From the NCBI GenBank assembly GCA_900466475.1, contig UBMI01000016.1, positions 115,111 through 179,110 of the forward strand: 64,000 bases of DNA, given 5' to 3'. The DNA is from Hyphomicrobiales bacterium (GTDB lineage Bacteria > Pseudomonadota > Alphaproteobacteria > Rhizobiales > Rhizobiaceae). Both the position numbers and the translations under genes were made by a program. The notes under the pieces were generated by a model. It ran no database searches. It was not told the DNA's origin and saw only the letters and a list, made by a program, of their open reading frames with translations. Positions 16,957 to 25,104 of the stretch are shown in pieces; position 1 is the first letter of the stretch, and each line of letters begins with the position of its first letter.

Positions 16957-17547
16957 ATGGCCGCTGTTCTTGATTCTGTCCGCGCATTCTTTGCGCCTGT
17001 TACTTTTACCATCGACGCGGAAAATCCGTCCGACGTCGTCGCTCGCGAAACCCTGCTCGATCGTGTCATGGGTCCGGACCGCCGCAAGAAGTCGTCGGAA
17101 GCGATCCGTCGCAACCGCGTGCCGGCCGAAGGCCTGGCGCTCGTCGCCCGCGATCGCGACGGCCGTGTGATCGGCACGGTTCGTCTGTGGAATGTTGAGG
17201 CCGGTATCAACCAGGAAGGCTCGGCCCTCGACGCACTGCTGCTCGGCCCGCTCGCGGTCGACGGCAAGCATGGCGGCAAGGGCATCGGCTCGGCGCTGAT
17301 GCGCGCAGCACTTCTCGAAGCAAAGAACCGTGGTCACGGCGCAGTCCTGCTCGTCGGCGATGCGGAATATTACGAGCGCTTCGGCTTTTCCGCCGAGAAG
17401 GCTCGTCACCTCGTCATGCCCGGCCCATTCGAACGCTCGCGCTTTCTGGCGCTTGAGCTCGTCGAGGGCTGGCTTGGCGGCGCAGCCGGTATGATCGTCC
17501 CGTCGGGACGCATGCTGGCCAGTGCACCGGTCAGGAAGGCGGCCTGA
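16957..17547 (+). CDS. GNAT N-acetyltransferase (YhbS-like)
   Basis: The 196-residue protein is a GNAT domain with the acetyl-CoA loop GKHGGKGIGSALMRAALLEA (about 108-127), followed by VLLVGDAEYYERFGF, typical of the YhbS group. Substrate is unknown. It starts at an ATG after GGGAGG. The position directly after the decarboxylase, before a strong terminator, suggests the same transcript and perhaps polyamine acetylation; that is inference from context. Confidence 0.85.
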   Translation: MAAVLDSVRAFFAPVTFTIDAENPSDVVARETLLDRVMGPDRRKKSSEAIRRNRVPAEGLALVARDRDGRVIGTVRLWNVEAGINQEGSALDALLLGPLAVDGKHGGKGIGSALMRAALLEAKNRGHGAVLLVGDAEYYERFGFSAEKARHLVMPGPFERSRFLALELVEGWLGGAAGMIVPSGRMLASAPVRKAA

Positions 17548-17552
17548 CCGGC

Positions 17553-17584
17553 AAGCCCCTCCCATCTCCGGGAGGGGCTTTTTT
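17553..17584 (+). terminator. Strong intrinsic terminator
   Basis: A perfect 10-bp stem (17553-17562 with 17571-17580) and 8-base loop are followed by a run of T ending the decarboxylase/GNAT unit. Confidence 0.88.
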
Positions 17585-17604
17585 GTTTCAGGCGTTCTGA
17601 TCGC

Positions 17605-18570
17605 TCAGGGAGCCTTTGCGTCGACTCTGCCATTATCGATCAGCCAGCGGACAGCTTCCTGCGCCGCTTGCAGCGAGCTGTGCCGCGGCGTGAATCCGAG
17701 TAGCCGGCGCGCTTTTTCCATCGAGCAGTTGGGGCTGCGGGCAATATGTTCCCAGGTGGCTTTCGCTTCTTCCGGGTGCTGTCTTTCCGCCCAGGCTTCA
17801 TAAGGGAGGAACTCCAGCTTGGCTTCCTTGCCGAACCAGGCGGCCATGGCTTCGGCATAACCGCGCAGCGTTACCGCTTTGTCTGAAACTGCATGGAATG
17901 CCTCGCCGAATGCGGCCTGCGGTTTTGCGATGGCCGCCATGAAGAGTTCGGCAATGTCGTCGGCATGGACGTGATGCACGGTTTCCATGCCGAAATTTGG
18001 CAGAGTCAGTATTTCGCCGCGCGCCAGCGTCGTGAAAACGTCGGGATTGAAATGACCTGCCGGGTTCAGCGGGTTCCAGCCAGGGCCAACAATATGGCCG
18101 GGATGGATAAGGGTTACAGGGAAATTCTTCTCCCGCGCCATCCCGAGCAGATAGGATTCGATCGCGGCTTTATTCACGCCATAGTCACCAAATGGCTTCT
18201 TCGGCGCCTCCTCCGGGGTCGGCACCACAGTCGAGAAACCGTGCGTCCAGATCGTGCCGGTATGAAGAAAATGGCTGACATGGCCTTCGAGGGCAGTCAC
18301 GATCTGTTTGTTGCTGTCAGGCGTGAAGCAGATCATGTCGATGACGATCTCGCCTCCCAGCGCGCGAACCTCGTGGCCGAAGCGGCCCTCCGCCTCGAGT
18401 GCCGCGCGATCCATGCGCCTGATATCGACACGGTTCCACGCGTCGCTCGCCTTGTAGGGCGTGGCTGCGCCGCGGCTGATCGCCACTACCTCATGGCCGG
18501 CCTCGACAAGGCGGGGCACGAGATAGGTGCCGACATGTCCTGTTGCTCCAATGACGACGACGCGAGCCAT
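17605..18570 (-). CDS. NAD-dependent epimerase/dehydratase family protein
   Basis: The 321-residue extended SDR has GATGHVGTYLV at residues 7-17 (GxxGxxG) and a YxxxK catalytic pair in DYGVNKAAIESYL. ATG 18570 follows GGAGGAGAC; an in-frame upstream GTG/ATG region is not needed. The protein would be cytoplasmic, acting on a sugar nucleotide or similar compound; the substrate is unknown. It is a single gene between convergent and divergent neighbours. Confidence 0.85.
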   Translation of the reverse strand: MARVVVIGATGHVGTYLVPRLVEAGHEVVAISRGAATPYKASDAWNRVDIRRMDRAALEAEGRFGHEVRALGGEIVIDMICFTPDSNKQIVTALEGHVSHFLHTGTIWTHGFSTVVPTPEEAPKKPFGDYGVNKAAIESYLLGMAREKNFPVTLIHPGHIVGPGWNPLNPAGHFNPDVFTTLARGEILTLPNFGMETVHHVHADDIAELFMAAIAKPQAAFGEAFHAVSDKAVTLRGYAEAMAAWFGKEAKLEFLPYEAWAERQHPEEAKATWEHIARSPNCSMEKARRLLGFTPRHSSLQAAQEAVRWLIDNGRVDAKAP

Positions 18571-18774
18571 GCTGTCTCCTCCAGATGCGCGTTTTGGCTT
18601 GTGCTGCACTATGTCGTGCCGCTTTGAGGGACTGCAAGTGGCCAGTGCATGGATCGTGAAGTTTCCCGTCCGTGTGAATCGCCGAGCGAGCCATCGGCGT
18701 GCAATGGCTGCTGCACAGCCTGACGGTGCAGATCACCGGCATGGTGTACACCGCCTGACGCGAAAAACTGCCGG

Positions 18775-18792
18775 TCGCTAAATTTTTAGCGA
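18775..18792. promoter_or_regulatory. Perfect inverted repeat upstream of a diguanylate cyclase
   Basis: TCGCTAAA-TT-TTTAGCGA (8-base arms, 2-base centre) lies 67 bases before the diguanylate cyclase start, in a 288-base gap with no gene. It looks like an operator for a dimeric regulator. No T-run follows. Confidence 0.5.
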
Positions 18793-18858
18793 AGCGTCCA
18801 ATCAAACTGCAAATCGCTTCCTGTAGGGTTCGCGGCGTGGGACTTCGGGACGGGCTCG

Positions 18859-20016
18859 ATGCTACTGGATCTGCGGACAATTTATTTCATCGTTGCGGTG
18901 AGCTGCGTTGTTCTGAGCGCGCTCCAGTTCGCCGCCTATGCGACCGGCCGTTTCGAACGCTGGCCGCTGTGGTGGGGCGCCAGCAACCTGCTCGTCGGCA
19001 TCGGCTCCTTCCTCGTCGCGTTGCGCAATCTCGTTCCCTATTATGTCTCCATCGATGCGGGCAACGTGCTGACCATCGTTGGCTACATGCTGATGTTCTT
19101 TGCTGTCCGCGCCTTTGCGGGACATCCGATCGACCGGCGCTATTCCTGGATCGTGATCGTCTTCGGCAGCCTGCCGGTAGCCCTCTTTATCAGCGATCCG
19201 GCGGCGATATCCGAACGCCTGCTCTATGTTTCGGTAATCTGCTGTCTTTGCGACCTCACCATCGTCAGGGAGGCGGCAGGTATCGCCCGCCGTGAGAAAC
19301 TCTATTCGGCTGCTATTCTTTGCGGACTTTATGTTGCGACTGCAGCCATCTTTGCGGTTCGTAGTTTTCTGGCCGCCACCGGTGATATCGGTGGGCCGGA
19401 CCCATTCGGGGGCAGTATCATCCATAGCTGGATGGCAGTATCGGCCGTGGCCTTCATCATGCTGCGCAGTATGGCCATGGTGCTGATGGCGGCCGAGCGG
19501 AGCCGTAATCAGCTCATCGAGCTTGCTCATCACGATCCGCTCACCGGGACGCTCAACCGCAGCGGCCTTGCCCAGCATGTGCCGTCGCTTGCCAGTGAGC
19601 CGGTCTCATTGCTCATCATCGATGTCGACAATTTCAAGCAGTTGAACGACCGGCACGGTCACGCCGCCGGTGACGAGGTCTTGCGGCTTTTCGCGAACGT
19701 GTCGAAGGCCATCCTACGGTCAGCCGATCTGCTTGCGCGACAGGGTGGGGATGAGTTCCTGGCAGTGCTGCGGAATGTCGATCGGAACGAGGCAGTCGCA
19801 ATTGCCAATCGCATCCGTCTTTCCTTCGCGGCAGCGGTGATGCAACTGCCGGATCTTGCGATCTTTCCGACGCTCAGCATAGGTGTTGCGACGCGCTGCG
19901 AAAACACCGTGGATTTCGAGCGACTGATGCAAATGGCGGATGAGGCGCTCTATCGCTCGAAGCGCGAGGGTCGCAACCGGGTCGAAGTGTCAGGCGAAAG
20001 CCAGCAGGCTGCTTAA
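18859..20016 (+). CDS. Membrane diguanylate cyclase (GGDEF)
   Basis: The 385-residue protein has six or seven membrane helices in residues 1-215 and a C-terminal GGDEF domain from about 225 (HHDPLTGTLNRSGL). The active site GGDEF is at 296-300, and an inhibitory RxxD site, RSAD, lies at 287-290, five residues before it. It should therefore make c-di-GMP with product feedback. ATG 18859 (MLLDLRTIYF) starts at the first helix. It is a single gene, preceded by an 18-bp palindrome and convergent with cysE. Confidence 0.92.
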   Translation: MLLDLRTIYFIVAVSCVVLSALQFAAYATGRFERWPLWWGASNLLVGIGSFLVALRNLVPYYVSIDAGNVLTIVGYMLMFFAVRAFAGHPIDRRYSWIVIVFGSLPVALFISDPAAISERLLYVSVICCLCDLTIVREAAGIARREKLYSAAILCGLYVATAAIFAVRSFLAATGDIGGPDPFGGSIIHSWMAVSAVAFIMLRSMAMVLMAAERSRNQLIELAHHDPLTGTLNRSGLAQHVPSLASEPVSLLIIDVDNFKQLNDRHGHAAGDEVLRLFANVSKAILRSADLLARQGGDEFLAVLRNVDRNEAVAIANRIRLSFAAAVMQLPDLAIFPTLSIGVATRCENTVDFERLMQMADEALYRSKREGRNRVEVSGESQQAA

Positions 20017-20030
20017 ACTCGGTCGGCGTG

Positions 20031-20843
20031 TCAGATGTTCTGGTCCATGGTCTCAGCCGGGATCTCATCATTGCGATGGATGCGCACGACGACCGCCGGA
20101 ACGCCTGCGACCGTGCAATGGGCCGGCACCGGCTTCAACACGACACTGCCGGCCGCGATCTTGCTGAAGGCACCGATCTCGATATTGCCGAGGATTTTTG
20201 CACCAGCGCCGATCATGACGCCATGCCGGATCTTCGGATGGCGGTCTCCCGTTTCCTTGCCCGTGCCGCCGAGCGTGACATTCTGAAGGATCGAGACCTC
20301 GTCCTCGATGACAGCTGTTTCACCAATCACAATGCCCGAGCCGTGGTCGAGCATGATCGAGGAACCGATCCTTGCGGCCGGATGGATATCGGGACCGAAG
20401 ACCAGTGAAGCAAGGTTGGAAAGCCAGCTGGCGATCTCGAGGCGGCCATTGATCCAAAGCGCATGGGCGATGCGGTGTGTCTGCAGGGCGTGGAAGCCCT
20501 TGAGGTTCAGAAGCGCGTGCAGATAGGTGGTGCAGGCCGGGTCGCGTTCGCGCACAGCCAGAAGATCGGCTTCGATGGCGGCGCGGACATCGGTGTGGTC
20601 CAGCAAGATGCCGTGAAACAGGCCGAAGAGATCTTCAGCATCGACCTTCGCCACTGCAAGGCGTGCGGAGATCACGCTGGCGATGATGTCAGCGTCGCTT
20701 TCTGCACCGATGATCTGCGTTTCAAGTAAAGTCCGCAGCGTAGGTTCGCGCGCGGCGAGATCGACTGCTTCGGCACGGATTGCCGACCAGACCGACGCGA
20801 ATGCGCCCAACTCTTTGGCGGCGGCGTTGTTCGAAGCTTGCAT
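20031..20843 (-). CDS. cysE: Serine O-acetyltransferase
   Basis: The 270-residue protein has the N-terminal helical SATase domain (residues about 12-140) and a left-handed beta-helix of hexapeptide repeats, with the catalytic D166-H167 in MLDHGSGIVIGETAVI and H202. It transfers acetyl from acetyl-CoA to serine, the first step of cysteine synthesis. The longer frame to 21005 overlaps the GNAT gene; ATG 20843 (MQASNNAAAKEL) gives the normal length and is chosen. It is 40 bases downstream of a GNAT gene on the same strand. Confidence 0.93.
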   Translation of the reverse strand: MQASNNAAAKELGAFASVWSAIRAEAVDLAAREPTLRTLLETQIIGAESDADIIASVISARLAVAKVDAEDLFGLFHGILLDHTDVRAAIEADLLAVRERDPACTTYLHALLNLKGFHALQTHRIAHALWINGRLEIASWLSNLASLVFGPDIHPAARIGSSIMLDHGSGIVIGETAVIEDEVSILQNVTLGGTGKETGDRHPKIRHGVMIGAGAKILGNIEIGAFSKIAAGSVVLKPVPAHCTVAGVPAVVVRIHRNDEIPAETMDQNI

Positions 20844-20883
20844 TCTCGGATCCTTGTTCCTGCAATCGGTGCGCAGCCAAGTG

Positions 20884-21366
20884 TCAGTTGCGGAGGCTAT
20901 CAGCACTATACACTGGTTCCGGCAGGCGATGCCAATGGTAGAGCATGTCAGGCTCTCCTTCCTCGTTGCCGCTGCCATCGGTTTCCTCGACGGATGAAAA
21001 ACCACGTGCTTCGTAGAAGGCGCGAGCCCGGCGATTTTGCTGGAAGGTCCAGAGGCGGATGTCGTCCATATCCCTTACTGCCAGCGAAAGAAGCCTTGTG
21101 CCAATTCCGATGCCCTGAACATCGGGCAGAACATAGAGCTGCTCGATCCAGCCATTTCCGTAGGCGATAACGCCAGCAATCCGATCATCGATAAAGGCGC
21201 CGAGGACTGTGCATTTCATCAGCAAATTCGTTCGCCAGAAAGCTTCGTCTTCCACAGGCGTATGCAAATCCGGAAGGTGCGGCAATGCGTGCCATAGTGC
21301 GATGCGCCGCACCATGGCCGCCTGATAAGCATGTCCCGCATTCAGAGCCGCGACTTCGACCACCAC
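20884..21366 (-). CDS. GNAT N-acetyltransferase
   Basis: The protein is a GNAT domain with WIEQLYVLPDVQGIGIGTRL, the acetyl-CoA pyrophosphate loop, and FYEARGF near the end. The start is uncertain: GTG 21366 gives 160 residues and retains the first strand (VEVAALN); ATG 21315 would remove it. With GTG 21366 the gene begins 5 bases after the WD40 gene stop, consistent with an operon that also includes COG0523. The C-terminal sequence EEGEPDMLYHW is common in this group. Substrate is unknown. Confidence 0.75.
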   Translation of the reverse strand: MVVEVAALNAGHAYQAAMVRRIALWHALPHLPDLHTPVEDEAFWRTNLLMKCTVLGAFIDDRIAGVIAYGNGWIEQLYVLPDVQGIGIGTRLLSLAVRDMDDIRLWTFQQNRRARAFYEARGFSSVEETDGSGNEEGEPDMLYHWHRLPEPVYSADSLRN

Positions 21367-21371
21367 GGCAA

Positions 21372-22364
21372 TCAGTCCGCCGCGATATCCACTACGCCGC
21401 AATCACCGGCTTCGGAGGCGAAGGCAAGCAACTTGCCGTTCTTGCTCCAGCTCATGTCGGTGATGGCGCCCTTGCCGGGGCGACGCAGCAGTGCTTCCTT
21501 GCTGTCAGCGAGACGGACGGCGAGGATCATGCCGTCGATGAAACCGATGGCGAGGATATCCTCGGCCGGATGGAATTTTACCGAGGTCGCCATGATGTTG
21601 GCCCGGGTGCCGAGCTCCAGCGGCGCCTTGCCCATGGGGCCGTCCTTGCCCTGGAAAGGCCAGACGATGGCGGCCGGCGCTCCGGAGGAGGCGAGCCACT
21701 TGCCCTTGGCGGACCAGGACAGTGACTTCACCTTGGCCGGATAGCCTGTCATGCGCATATGACGGGCTTCGGTGCCGGACTTGACGTCGAGCTTCCAGCC
21801 GTGCAGCGCATTTTCCTGCATGGACGTGACGAGGAAGTTGCCGTCTGGCGAGAAGGTTACGCCGGTATGGGCGCCCTTCCATTCGAGATCGACAGGCTTG
21901 GCGTTTGTGCCCACCCAGTGCAGCGAGACGCCGTTATAGCGGGCGGCTGCAATGCGCATGCCCTTCGGCGCGAAGGCGATGCCTTCGACTGTGCGCTCTT
22001 CGGGGAATTCCTTGGTCATGCCGTCGGCGAGACGTACGAGCGTACTCTTGCCGTAGGAATAGGCCACCGCACCCTGCGGGCCAGCCGCGAGCTGCAAAAT
22101 CCATTTGCGCGGCGCCGAGGCGATCTCGCTGACATTGCCGCCGGCATCGATGCGCAGCACCTTGCCGTCCTCGCCGCCCGAAATCAGGCTTTCGCTGTAG
22201 GGATCGCGGATCGCCGTCAGCATGCCCTGATGGGCTTCGATGACCTTGTCGCTGCCTTCGAGCCGGTGAAAGGTACCGCTGGCATTCGCAAAGAAAGGGA
22301 CATCACCTAAAAATTCGACGGCCAGAACGTGGCCGTCGAGATCAAGCGGTGCAACTGTTGGCAT
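21372..22364 (-). CDS. WD40-repeat protein coupled to COG0523 GTPase
   Basis: The 330-residue protein is a beta-propeller of about seven weak WD40-like blades, with repeated GxxLxxxxWSxxGKWLA-type turns (for example VKSLSWSAKGKWLASSG and ITDMSWSKNGKLLAFAS). No signal peptide is seen. Its ATG overlaps the stop of the upstream COG0523 gene by one base (TGATG), so they are co-translated. The shared Zur-like box suggests a role in zinc homeostasis, perhaps as a scaffold for the metallochaperone (inference). Confidence 0.82.
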   Translation of the reverse strand: MPTVAPLDLDGHVLAVEFLGDVPFFANASGTFHRLEGSDKVIEAHQGMLTAIRDPYSESLISGGEDGKVLRIDAGGNVSEIASAPRKWILQLAAGPQGAVAYSYGKSTLVRLADGMTKEFPEERTVEGIAFAPKGMRIAAARYNGVSLHWVGTNAKPVDLEWKGAHTGVTFSPDGNFLVTSMQENALHGWKLDVKSGTEARHMRMTGYPAKVKSLSWSAKGKWLASSGAPAAIVWPFQGKDGPMGKAPLELGTRANIMATSVKFHPAEDILAIGFIDGMILAVRLADSKEALLRRPGKGAITDMSWSKNGKLLAFASEAGDCGVVDIAAD

Positions 22365-23458
22365 CAGGCGGCAGCCTCGCAGGCCTTGAAGGATTCTTCG
22401 AGCTTTGCGCGATCGAGATCGCGGCCAATGAAGACGAGACGGGTCTCGTGCTTTTCACCATCCTTCCAGGGACGCTGATGGTCGCCTTCGATGATCATGT
22501 GTACGCCCTGGACGACATAACGCTCGGCGTCGTCCTTGAAAGCGATGATGCCCTTGAGACGAAGGATGTTCGGACCCTGCGTCTGGGTGATCTTCTGGAT
22601 CCAGGGGAAGAAACGCTCGGGGTTCATCTCGCCGCCGCGCAGCGAAACAGACTGCACCGTCACGTCGTGGATGGCCGACATCTGGCCATGGTGATGGTGG
22701 TCATGGTCATGGTCATGGTCATGATCGTGATGATGATGATGGTCATGATCATGGTGATCGCAATCCGGGCCGCAGACATGATCGTCATGACCGTGCTCGA
22801 GGAAGTGCGGATCGTTTTCCAGTGCGCGCTCGAGATTGAAGGCACCCTGGTCCAGGACGCGGGCGAGATCGACGCCGGAGCGGCTCGTCTTGTAGACGCG
22901 GGCGGCGGGGTTGATGGCGCGCACGATATCCTCGATCAGCGCCAGTTCCTCCGGCGTCACGAGATCGGTCTTGTTGATGATGACGACGTCGGCGAAGGCG
23001 ATCTGGTCTTCGGCTTCACGGCTGTCCTTCAGGCGCAGCGGCAGATGCTTGGCATCGACGAGGGCAACAACAGCGTCGAGCTCGGTTTTGGCGCGGACAT
23101 CGTCATCCATGAAGAAGGTCTGGGCAACCGGCACCGGGTCGGCAAGGCCAGTGGTTTCGACGATGATGCCGTCAAAGCGGCCGGGACGGCGCATCAGGCC
23201 TTCGACGACACGGATCAGGTCGCCGCGGACCGTGCAGCACACACAGCCATTGTTCATTTCGTAGATTTCTTCGTCGGATTCGACGATCAGGTCGTTGTCG
23301 ATGCCGATCTCGCCGAATTCGTTGACGATGACCGCATATTTCTTCCCGTGATTTTCGGAAAGGATGCGGTTGAGCAGCGTCGTCTTGCCCGCGCCGAGAT
23401 AGCCGGTGAGCACGGTAACGGGAATGGGCTTCTGCTGTGTCTGGATCGCGTCGGTCAT
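22364..23458 (-). CDS. COG0523/CobW family GTPase, putative zinc metallochaperone
   Basis: The 364-residue protein has a P-loop GYLGAGKTTLLN, the metal motif CVCC (in NNGCVCCTVRGDL), the NKTD guanine motif, and a C-terminal CobW domain. A striking His/Asp segment lies between them at about 220-260, with a CGPDC motif before it and long HD repeats encoded by a CATGAC-type repeat. Such proteins insert or chaperone Zn or other metals at GTP cost. ATG 23458 (MTDAIQTQQ) is used; the open frame to 23524 runs through the leader. A Zur-like box lies 105 bases upstream. Confidence 0.92.
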   Translation of the reverse strand: MTDAIQTQQKPIPVTVLTGYLGAGKTTLLNRILSENHGKKYAVIVNEFGEIGIDNDLIVESDEEIYEMNNGCVCCTVRGDLIRVVEGLMRRPGRFDGIIVETTGLADPVPVAQTFFMDDDVRAKTELDAVVALVDAKHLPLRLKDSREAEDQIAFADVVIINKTDLVTPEELALIEDIVRAINPAARVYKTSRSGVDLARVLDQGAFNLERALENDPHFLEHGHDDHVCGPDCDHHDHDHHHHHDHDHDHDHDHHHHGQMSAIHDVTVQSVSLRGGEMNPERFFPWIQKITQTQGPNILRLKGIIAFKDDAERYVVQGVHMIIEGDHQRPWKDGEKHETRLVFIGRDLDRAKLEESFKACEAAA

Positions 23459-23560
23459 GAGAACCTCTAGGAATAGGGCCTTGACCCCGAGGGCAACGTC
23501 GGGGCCGGAATTGGTCGGTTTCATATAGGCGCTTGGAAGCGGCAGTTCAAAGGGTTTTGT

Positions 23561-23577
23561 ATGTTATAAGATCACAT
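23561..23577. promoter_or_regulatory. Zur-box-like palindrome upstream of the COG0523 operon
   Basis: ATGTTATAAGATCACAT is a 17-bp near-palindrome (ATGT-N-AT-N3-AT-N-ACAT). It resembles alphaproteobacterial Zur operators, which centre on GT-N-AT-N3-AT-N-AC. It lies between the creatininase gene and the COG0523 gene, on the promoter side of the latter. Confidence 0.6.
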
Positions 23578-23600
23578 TGCCCGATGGGAAAGTAGGACGG

Positions 23601-24392
23601 TCAGCGCAGCGTCTGCGCGTCGAAGGCATCGACATCCTGCAGCAGTTCCACGAGCCCGCTGACGGCATGGGCAATCAGAGCCTCGCCCTTGGCTGCGGTC
23701 GCCTTTGCGGCATTGCCGGCCACGCCCTGCGGATTAAGATCGGACATTTTCCAGCCGAAGGCATGCGGGCCGTAGGCACGCAGATGTTTGAAGCGTTTGG
23801 TAAACTCCGTCTGACGGGATGGGAAGACCGCCGCCTTGCCCATGTCCACTTTATCGGGATAGAGAGCCAGCATGACCGATGTTTCAACATCGCCGCCGTG
23901 GATGTCGATTGCCTTTTCGCCGAGAGAAATCACATCCTCCGGGACGCCGAAGCGGGTCCAGCTGGTCGCGACCGCCAGCATGTTGAAGCGCACCCGCGCT
24001 TCCGTAGCCACGATGGTCATGAGTGGCGAGTTGCCGCCATGGGCGTTCAGCATCACGAACTTCTGGATTCCGATCGTTGAAAGCTCCTCCGCGATCTTTA
24101 GCCAGCGTTTGACGGCTGTATCGAAAGCGAGCGTCTTCGTTCCTTCAACATCCATGTGCTCTAAGGAGTAGCCGACCGATTCGACAGGGAGTACGGTAAC
24201 AGGCAGGCCGGCCGGCAGGGCGGGTTTCAGCCGGTTGACGATACCCTGCGCGATCAATGTGTCGGTTTCGAAGGGCAGATGCGGGCCGTGCTGTTCATGG
24301 GCGCCGAGCGGCAGGACCGCGATCCAGCGGTGGCGGGCCTCAGGAGCGAGCGCCGGATCATTGTCCTTGAAACGGAACGACGGAACCAACAC
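23601..24392 (-). CDS. Creatininase family amidohydrolase
   Basis: The 263-residue protein has the family metal motifs LGAHEQHGPHLPFETDT (E33, H35/H38, D44), LNAHGGN and DIHGGDVETSVMLA. Members hydrolyse creatinine or related cyclic or formamide substrates (creatininase, FAPy deformylase); the substrate here is unknown. The start is a GTG at 24392 with AAGAGG about 8 bases upstream. It is divergent from the MarR gene, 83 bases away, and upstream of the COG0523 operon on the same strand. Confidence 0.88.
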   Translation of the reverse strand: MLVPSFRFKDNDPALAPEARHRWIAVLPLGAHEQHGPHLPFETDTLIAQGIVNRLKPALPAGLPVTVLPVESVGYSLEHMDVEGTKTLAFDTAVKRWLKIAEELSTIGIQKFVMLNAHGGNSPLMTIVATEARVRFNMLAVATSWTRFGVPEDVISLGEKAIDIHGGDVETSVMLALYPDKVDMGKAAVFPSRQTEFTKRFKHLRAYGPHAFGWKMSDLNPQGVAGNAAKATAAKGEALIAHAVSGLVELLQDVDAFDAQTLR

Positions 24393-24475
24393 GGGCGTTG
24401 CCTCTTGTTTATGACGAGATGATGGGCAATGTCATAGCGCAGCCTGGGCAGTGCTTAAAGATCAAAGGGATGGCA

Positions 24476-24985
24476 ATGGGCAAGAAGCATAAGGACGGCA
24501 AGAAGCACAAGAAAAAGAAGGATCAGACCGAATACACGATCGTCGATCTTTCGCCGGCCTTGACGCAGGCTGCCCGCTCCATGCGCACGGTTCTGTCGCG
24601 CAACCTGCTCGAAAGCGGTCTCTATGCCGGCCAAGACGGCGTGATCCTTTCCCTTGCGGAAAGCGACGGGATGACCGCCGGCGGGCTTGCCCAGAAGCTT
24701 GGCGTGAAGGCACCGACCATGACGCGCACCATCGGCCGCATGGAGGCCCAAGGCTTCCTCGAGCGCAAGCCCGATGCCGAGGATGCCCGGCTCACGAAGG
24801 TCTATCTCACCGAACTCGGCCGCGGCAGCGTGCAGGCGATCGAGCTTGCCGCCTCCTCCTGCGACAAGCTTGCGACGCTCGATTTCTCCGAAAAGGAGAT
24901 CCGCAATCTGGTGCGACTGCTGAAGGCGATCGATGCCAATCTGCAGGCGGAAGCCATACATGTCGACGAAGATGAGGAAGATTGA
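24476..24985 (+). CDS. MarR family regulator with Lys-rich N-terminus
   Basis: The 169-residue protein carries a MarR winged HTH (DGVILSLAESDGMTAGGLAQ...RTIGRMEAQGFLERKPDAED, middle omitted). It is preceded by an unusual basic tail of about 18 residues (MGKKHKDGKKHKKKKDQ). ATG 24476 lies six bases after AAAGGGA and is preferred; ATG 24470 is too close to it, and 24398 would overlap the divergent promoter. It is divergent from the creatininase gene, which it may control. The tail could add nonspecific DNA or RNA binding. Confidence 0.87.
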   Translation: MGKKHKDGKKHKKKKDQTEYTIVDLSPALTQAARSMRTVLSRNLLESGLYAGQDGVILSLAESDGMTAGGLAQKLGVKAPTMTRTIGRMEAQGFLERKPDAEDARLTKVYLTELGRGSVQAIELAASSCDKLATLDFSEKEIRNLVRLLKAIDANLQAEAIHVDEDEED

Positions 24986-25104
24986 AAATTTCCTCAAAAG
25001 GCGAATTGCCTGCGCCGCTTAAATCTTTTAATTAAACTTTTTAAGGCTGTCGCTGCACTGCGGCAGTCTCTTATCGGCTTCACGCGTTGCCTGGAGGAGG
25101 AGAC

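Noticed and set aside
22349..23470. 373-codon plus-strand frame opposite the COG0523 gene, with Met/Val/Ile repeats
   Set aside because: The repeats are the complement of the His/Asp coding repeat; the COG0523 motifs on the minus strand are decisive.
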